From assembly GCA_947494975.1 (NCBI GenBank), contig CANLXA010000001.1:1116001-1180000 (forward strand): a DNA stretch of 64,000 nt, read 5' to 3'. Below, one piece after another: positions 60,451 to 64,000 of the stretch; position 1 is the stretch's first letter; each line of letters begins with the position of its first letter. Origin of the DNA: an uncultured Roseicyclus sp. (GTDB lineage: Bacteria > Pseudomonadota > Alphaproteobacteria > Rhodobacterales > Rhodobacteraceae). The notes beneath the pieces are model-generated. The model ran no database searches. It saw nothing but the letters and a program-made list of their open reading frames with translations, and was not told the origin of the DNA. The translations under genes and the position numbers were made by a program.

Positions 60451-63207
60451 CTATTGCCCCAACCGATCCAACAAGGCGGGCACATGGACCTGATCGGATT
60501 TGTAATTCCCGCTCAGCACATGCATCACAAGGTTCACACCGAAGCGCAGGGCATATTCGCGCTGAAGCTCCCCGGTCTGACCCCGCCCCACGGGGAACAA
60601 TGCACGCCCGTTCGCGTCCTGCGCCCAGGCGGCGGCCCAATCGTTGCCCCCGATCAGAACCGGCGTGACGCCATCATTGAGGTTGCGGAATGGCATGCCT
60701 TCAATCTGTTCCGCATCCGGCGGCGCGGCCTCGACCCACACATCGCGGCTCATGTGGCGGCCAGGGAAGCCCTGCAGGAGATAGAAGGTGCGCGTCAGGA
60801 CGTGGTCCGCCGGGATCGGCTCTAGCGGCGGGATATCCAGCGGGGCCGCGATAACCTGCAGGCGCCGCCCCTCCGGCGTGCCCGAGCCGAACCGGCCCAC
60901 ATGGGCATCGCGGGTGTCGAACACGATCATGCCGCCGCCGCGCAGGTAGTCGTTCAGGCGGCGATAGGCATTGGCCGAAGGGATCGCCTGATCGGGCGTG
61001 ACCGGCCAGTAGATCATCGGAAAGAAGGCCAGTTCGTCCTGTTCCAGATCCACGCCGATGGGCGGGGCCGGTTCCACCGATGTCCGCTGGAAGAGGGTGT
61101 TGGACAGGCCCTGAAGACCGGCGCGCGAGGTTTCGTCCACCTCCGCATCACCGGTGATCACATAGGCCAGCGTGGCCTCGGATGTGGCGAGAATCGCAAG
61201 CTCCTCATCCGGGGTCAGCTGTGCCTCGGCCCCGTGCGGCAGCGTGACGGCGGCCAGAACCACGGCCGCGCGGGCCAATCCGCCGAGCCGCCCGGCAAGC
61301 CAGAGGGCCGCGATGGCATCGACCAACAACAGGATCAGCGCACCGGTCAGAAACGCCGCCATAAGATCAGTGGGTTCGACCACAACCATGCCTTCCACCG
61401 GCACATTCGTTGGCCAGGACGCGGCGACCAAGGTTGCATCGGGGGCCATCACATTGCGGGCCAACCGCCTGTCTTCGCCCGCGTAGAGGCCCGGTAGGAG
61501 GTCGGCCGACAACGGCGCATCGGCCAGCTCCTCACCCGCAACACCCGGGCGAGTGCCTGCATCCCGCAGGATGCCGAAGCCATCCAGAACCTCTTCAGGC
61601 GTCCAGATTGTGCCTTCCAGATCCTGCGCCTCGGGGGCGACCGGGCGGGTGGAGATCGCCAGGCGCTCCAGCATCTGCACGAACAGGCCCGACAACGGCA
61701 GGGTGGACCATTCCGCATTCGCCGTAACGTGAAAGAGCACTACCGATCCCTGCCCGACACTCGCACGCGTCACCAAAGGTGTGCCATCGGTGAGCGAGGC
61801 GATGGTCCGCTCGCTCAGCGCCGGGTCGGGCTGCGCCACAACCTGGCTGGTCACCTGCACATCGTCGGGAATCGTAAGGCCGAAGAAGGGCGATCCTTCC
61901 GCAAAGGACTCCAGCGCTTTGGGCTCCCCCCACGACATCGCGCCGCCCACCGTGCGCCCCCCGGCGCGCAGGCGTACGGGCATCAGCGGGCCGGCCTCGT
62001 CACGGGCCACGTCGGACCCGGCAAGGCGGGACCCGGCGAACCGCACCAGAAGGCCACCGTTTTCGACCCACTCCACCAACCCGGCCTCTTCATCGGGGGC
62101 CAGTGTGGCGACATCGGCCAGCATGATCACATCGGGAGAGGCCAACAGAATATCGCTCAGCCCCCCTTCCATCAGGTCGGCGGTCGGCTCCAGCGCCTGG
62201 CGAAGATAATGGAGTGGGGACAGCAGCGCCTGCTGCTCATCATCCGCGCCACCTGAAATCAGGGCCACCTGACGGCGCTGCAACGCATCATCGCTCAACG
62301 CAATCGCCCCGGCATGGCGTTCGCCGGACAGCTCAAACCGCGTGATCCGGTTCCGAAGCTCCGGCGGAAGGTCGAATTCGGTGGTGGCAACCATGTCACC
62401 GGCATCGAAGGTGACGTCCGCCCGCGCCAGATCGCGGGGCAGGCCCGCCGGGTCGAGGCCATGGGCCACGATCGTCACGTCGCGTGGGGTGTCGGCGCCC
62501 AAACGGGTCAGATCGGCCCGGATCGTGCCATCCTCAAACCGGGGCGGGGCCAGCGCGATCAGGTCCCGGTCGCCCTGAAAAACACTCAACGGTCCAAGGT
62601 CGGCGAAAGCATCGGCCAGATCGGCGCGCCCCTCGTGATCGAGACTGTCGGAGAACCAGAACACCTCAACCGGCCCCTCAAGCGAAGTGATCCAGTCCAC
62701 AGCGGCGGCCATGTCGGGCGCGTAGGGTGCGGGCTCCAAGGTTGGAACGCGGGGCGCCCAGGCATTGGCCGTCTGGAACGAAACCTCCCCCGCCGGAAGG
62801 TCCGTCAACTGCACCAGCGCAACCTCGCGCCCGGCGCGGCCCGCATCGTCGAGCAACACGCCGACGCGGTCGATCCGTGCGGGCCAGTCGCGAGCCGACG
62901 CCCAGGACGCATCCATCACAATCAGAAGCGGGCCGTCGCCAGCCGCGCGCTCTTCTTGCGGGTTCAGGACAGGGCCTGCGAAGCCGATGATCGCGGCGGC
63001 GACGGCCAAGATGCGCAAGAGCAGAAGCCACCATGGAGTCTTGTCAGTCTGGCTTTCGTCATCCCGCAGCCCCAGGAGGAGGGCGATGCCCGGAAACCGC
63101 CGCCGGATCGGGGCGGGCGGTACGGCGCGCAGCAGCCACCACAGGACCGGCAAGACGATAAGCGCCAGCAGCAGAAGCGGCGTTGCAAAGGCAAGCGGGC
63201 CGATCAT
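60451..63207 (-). CDS. BatA-type membrane protein with C-terminal DUF4159 domain
   Basis: 918 residues from ATG 63207. The N-terminus is the BatA/aerotolerance signature: two helices (LLLLALIVLPVLWWLLRAVP) then PAPIRRRFPGIALLLGLRDD, and a third helix LRILAVAAAIIGFAGPVL. A vWA-like domain follows (GPLLIVMDASWASARDWPAR). Helices near 630-670 precede the DUF4159 domain: DELAFFPMIYWPVTPDQAIP, GGGMIVFDTRDAHVG and EPIPADHVLTRTFYLLQGFP. Its start overlaps the DUF58 stop by 4 bases. The role of these clusters is unknown, though stress tolerance and metalloprotease-like maturation have been proposed. Confidence 0.82.
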   Translation of the reverse strand: MIGPLAFATPLLLLALIVLPVLWWLLRAVPPAPIRRRFPGIALLLGLRDDESQTDKTPWWLLLLRILAVAAAIIGFAGPVLNPQEERAAGDGPLLIVMDASWASARDWPARIDRVGVLLDDAGRAGREVALVQLTDLPAGEVSFQTANAWAPRVPTLEPAPYAPDMAAAVDWITSLEGPVEVFWFSDSLDHEGRADLADAFADLGPLSVFQGDRDLIALAPPRFEDGTIRADLTRLGADTPRDVTIVAHGLDPAGLPRDLARADVTFDAGDMVATTEFDLPPELRNRITRFELSGERHAGAIALSDDALQRRQVALISGGADDEQQALLSPLHYLRQALEPTADLMEGGLSDILLASPDVIMLADVATLAPDEEAGLVEWVENGGLLVRFAGSRLAGSDVARDEAGPLMPVRLRAGGRTVGGAMSWGEPKALESFAEGSPFFGLTIPDDVQVTSQVVAQPDPALSERTIASLTDGTPLVTRASVGQGSVVLFHVTANAEWSTLPLSGLFVQMLERLAISTRPVAPEAQDLEGTIWTPEEVLDGFGILRDAGTRPGVAGEELADAPLSADLLPGLYAGEDRRLARNVMAPDATLVAASWPTNVPVEGMVVVEPTDLMAAFLTGALILLLVDAIAALWLAGRLGGLARAAVVLAAVTLPHGAEAQLTPDEELAILATSEATLAYVITGDAEVDETSRAGLQGLSNTLFQRTSVEPAPPIGVDLEQDELAFFPMIYWPVTPDQAIPSANAYRRLNDYLRGGGMIVFDTRDAHVGRFGSGTPEGRRLQVIAAPLDIPPLEPIPADHVLTRTFYLLQGFPGRHMSRDVWVEAAPPDAEQIEGMPFRNLNDGVTPVLIGGNDWAAAWAQDANGRALFPVGRGQTGELQREYALRFGVNLVMHVLSGNYKSDQVHVPALLDRLGQ

Positions 63208-64000
63208 CCGTGCCGCTCCAATGCCTGATAGAGCCATAGAAGCGTGGGTTCAGCGGGCGCATCGGTGTGGTGCACGTGAAACCGCCAGCCGGTGCGCCGC
63301 GTCATCGCGCGCAGGGCGTCCTTGCGGGCGGCGAGCCGCGCAAGATACTCCTCCCGCAGGGATTTCGCCTTCAACGTCTCGAACCGAATCGCGCCGGACA
63401 TGCTTTCGAACAGGGTGCGCCCATCAAAGGGAAATGCCTCCTCATCGGGATCGAGGATCTGCACCAACGCGCCTTTGACGCCACGATCGGCGGCACGGCC
63501 CAGAACGGTTTCGATCGCCGCCGGTTCGCCCAGGAAATCACTGAAAAACACCGCCCGAGCCCCGGCAGGCATGACTTGCGGCTTGGGTTCGCCATATTCC
63601 GGGCGGTCAACGCCATCCATCAGGGCGGTCGCCATGCGCATCAGCTGCGCCTGCCCGCCCCGTGGCGGCTCGACGAGATGCGTCAGGCCCACCCGCTCAC
63701 CGCCGCGCACGGCAATCACCGCCAGAGCCATGGCCAATGTCTGCGCGCGGCGGAGCTTGGAGGGGCGGGATTTGTGGCCCGTGAACGTCATCGAGGCCGC
63801 ATCGTCGACCCCCAGCATCACCGATTGCGCGGCCTGCCATTCCGTCTGGCGCAGGAAATGGCCATCGGATCGGGCCGAGCGACGCCAATCGATGGCGCGG
63901 TAGCTGTCACCCGCTTCGGCCGGGCGGTATTGCCAGAACTCGTCACCGGTTCCGGCCCGCTTGCGGCCGTGCACGCCCAAAAGGACGGTCGCAGCCAGAT
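63204..64000 (-). CDS. DUF58-domain protein (N-terminal end outside window)
   Basis: The visible part starts in LLGVHGRKRAGTGDEFWQYR, the DUF58 signature, and continues with YRAIDWRRSARSDGHFLRQT and a vWA-like fold (MLGVDDAASM, as in the DxSxS-type metal site, here with Asp-Asp-Ala-Ala-Ser). It ends in FHVHHTDAPAEPTLLWLYQA. The frame is open to the window edge, so roughly 30 residues are missing. DUF58 proteins usually follow a MoxR ATPase gene, expected just beyond the edge. 4-bp overlap with the BatA/DUF4159 gene. Confidence 0.88.
   Translation of the reverse strand, partial: LAATVLLGVHGRKRAGTGDEFWQYRPAEAGDSYRAIDWRRSARSDGHFLRQTEWQAAQSVMLGVDDAASMTFTGHKSRPSKLRRAQTLAMALAVIAVRGGERVGLTHLVEPPRGGQAQLMRMATALMDGVDRPEYGEPKPQVMPAGARAVFFSDFLGEPAAIETVLGRAADRGVKGALVQILDPDEEAFPFDGRTLFESMSGAIRFETLKAKSLREEYLARLAARKDALRAMTRRTGWRFHVHHTDAPAEPTLLWLYQALERHG

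Overview
The window looks like chromosomal DNA of an alphaproteobacterium of the order Rhodobacterales (Roseobacter/Rhodobacter type). The evidence is the high GC content, a SAM/SAH-type riboswitch in front of metK, a class II EPSP synthase, a MipZ ParA-like ATPase, short-Q-loop CioAB-type bd oxidase genes, and a ffh / chorismate mutase / rpsP / rimM / trmD / rplS / rpmE region. About 63 protein genes can be supported. I found no rRNA, tRNA, CRISPR array, complete insertion sequence or replication origin.

Layout. 1-3400: a DMT permease cut by the window edge, a LysR regulator divergent from an azoreductase/DoxX pair, and a small secreted protein. 3500-14175: a translation and secretion block. 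It starts with ffh, followed by five tandem GNAT acetyltransferases and a chorismate mutase linked mostly by 4-bp ATGA overlaps, then rpsP and rimM. trmD and rplS-rpmE follow, but opposite-strand cassettes interrupt the run: an ABC-2 exporter, and a MarR regulator with a membrane protein. 14450-24100: a TPR-type protein, mipZ, a GbsR-type regulator with cioAB, a HAD phosphatase, phoX with a candidate PHO box, and an MBL hydrolase. 24260-27720: a truncated chemoreceptor-like protein, rpsA and an outer-membrane barrel protein.

27720-32750 is accessory DNA. It holds a 1.1-kb repeat-rich stretch with no credible gene, two AMP-forming acyl-CoA ligases with more AT-ending codons than their neighbours, and a truncated KAP-type P-loop NTPase. 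32900-38840 carries cmk in a small overlapping cluster, an ArsR regulator divergent from two tandem desaturase-like genes, and aroA. aroA, cmk and rpsA keep the order and strand often seen in this group, but they are spread over about 13 kb by inserted genes.

39030-47400 is a minus-strand RNA and envelope block: phoH, a GNAT, ybeY, corC, lnt, riboswitch-metK and a GNAT-TrmB fusion. Upstream of phoH lie a lipoprotein and an OmpA protein that share a short two-cysteine domain. 47770-58370: miaB, a glycosyltransferase-like protein, an MFS transporter, an Hsp20, a trypsin-like protease, glycolate oxidase glcDEF, a CopD-like membrane protein, a small secreted protein and a small zinc-finger protein. 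58380-64000: a BatA-like set (DUF58 protein, DUF4159 protein and a partner membrane protein), cut by the right edge.

The most unusual items are the five-gene GNAT array, the GNAT-TrmB fusion, the domain shared by the lipoprotein and OmpA proteins, the altered second histidine box in the paired desaturases, and several strong candidate operators: a 20-bp perfect palindrome at the GbsR-cio operon, two matching sites for the MarR regulator, an inverted repeat in front of glcD, and two copies of a GTGCA palindrome. No clearly new defence or mobile system is visible. The KAP fragment is the nearest thing to a remnant of one.
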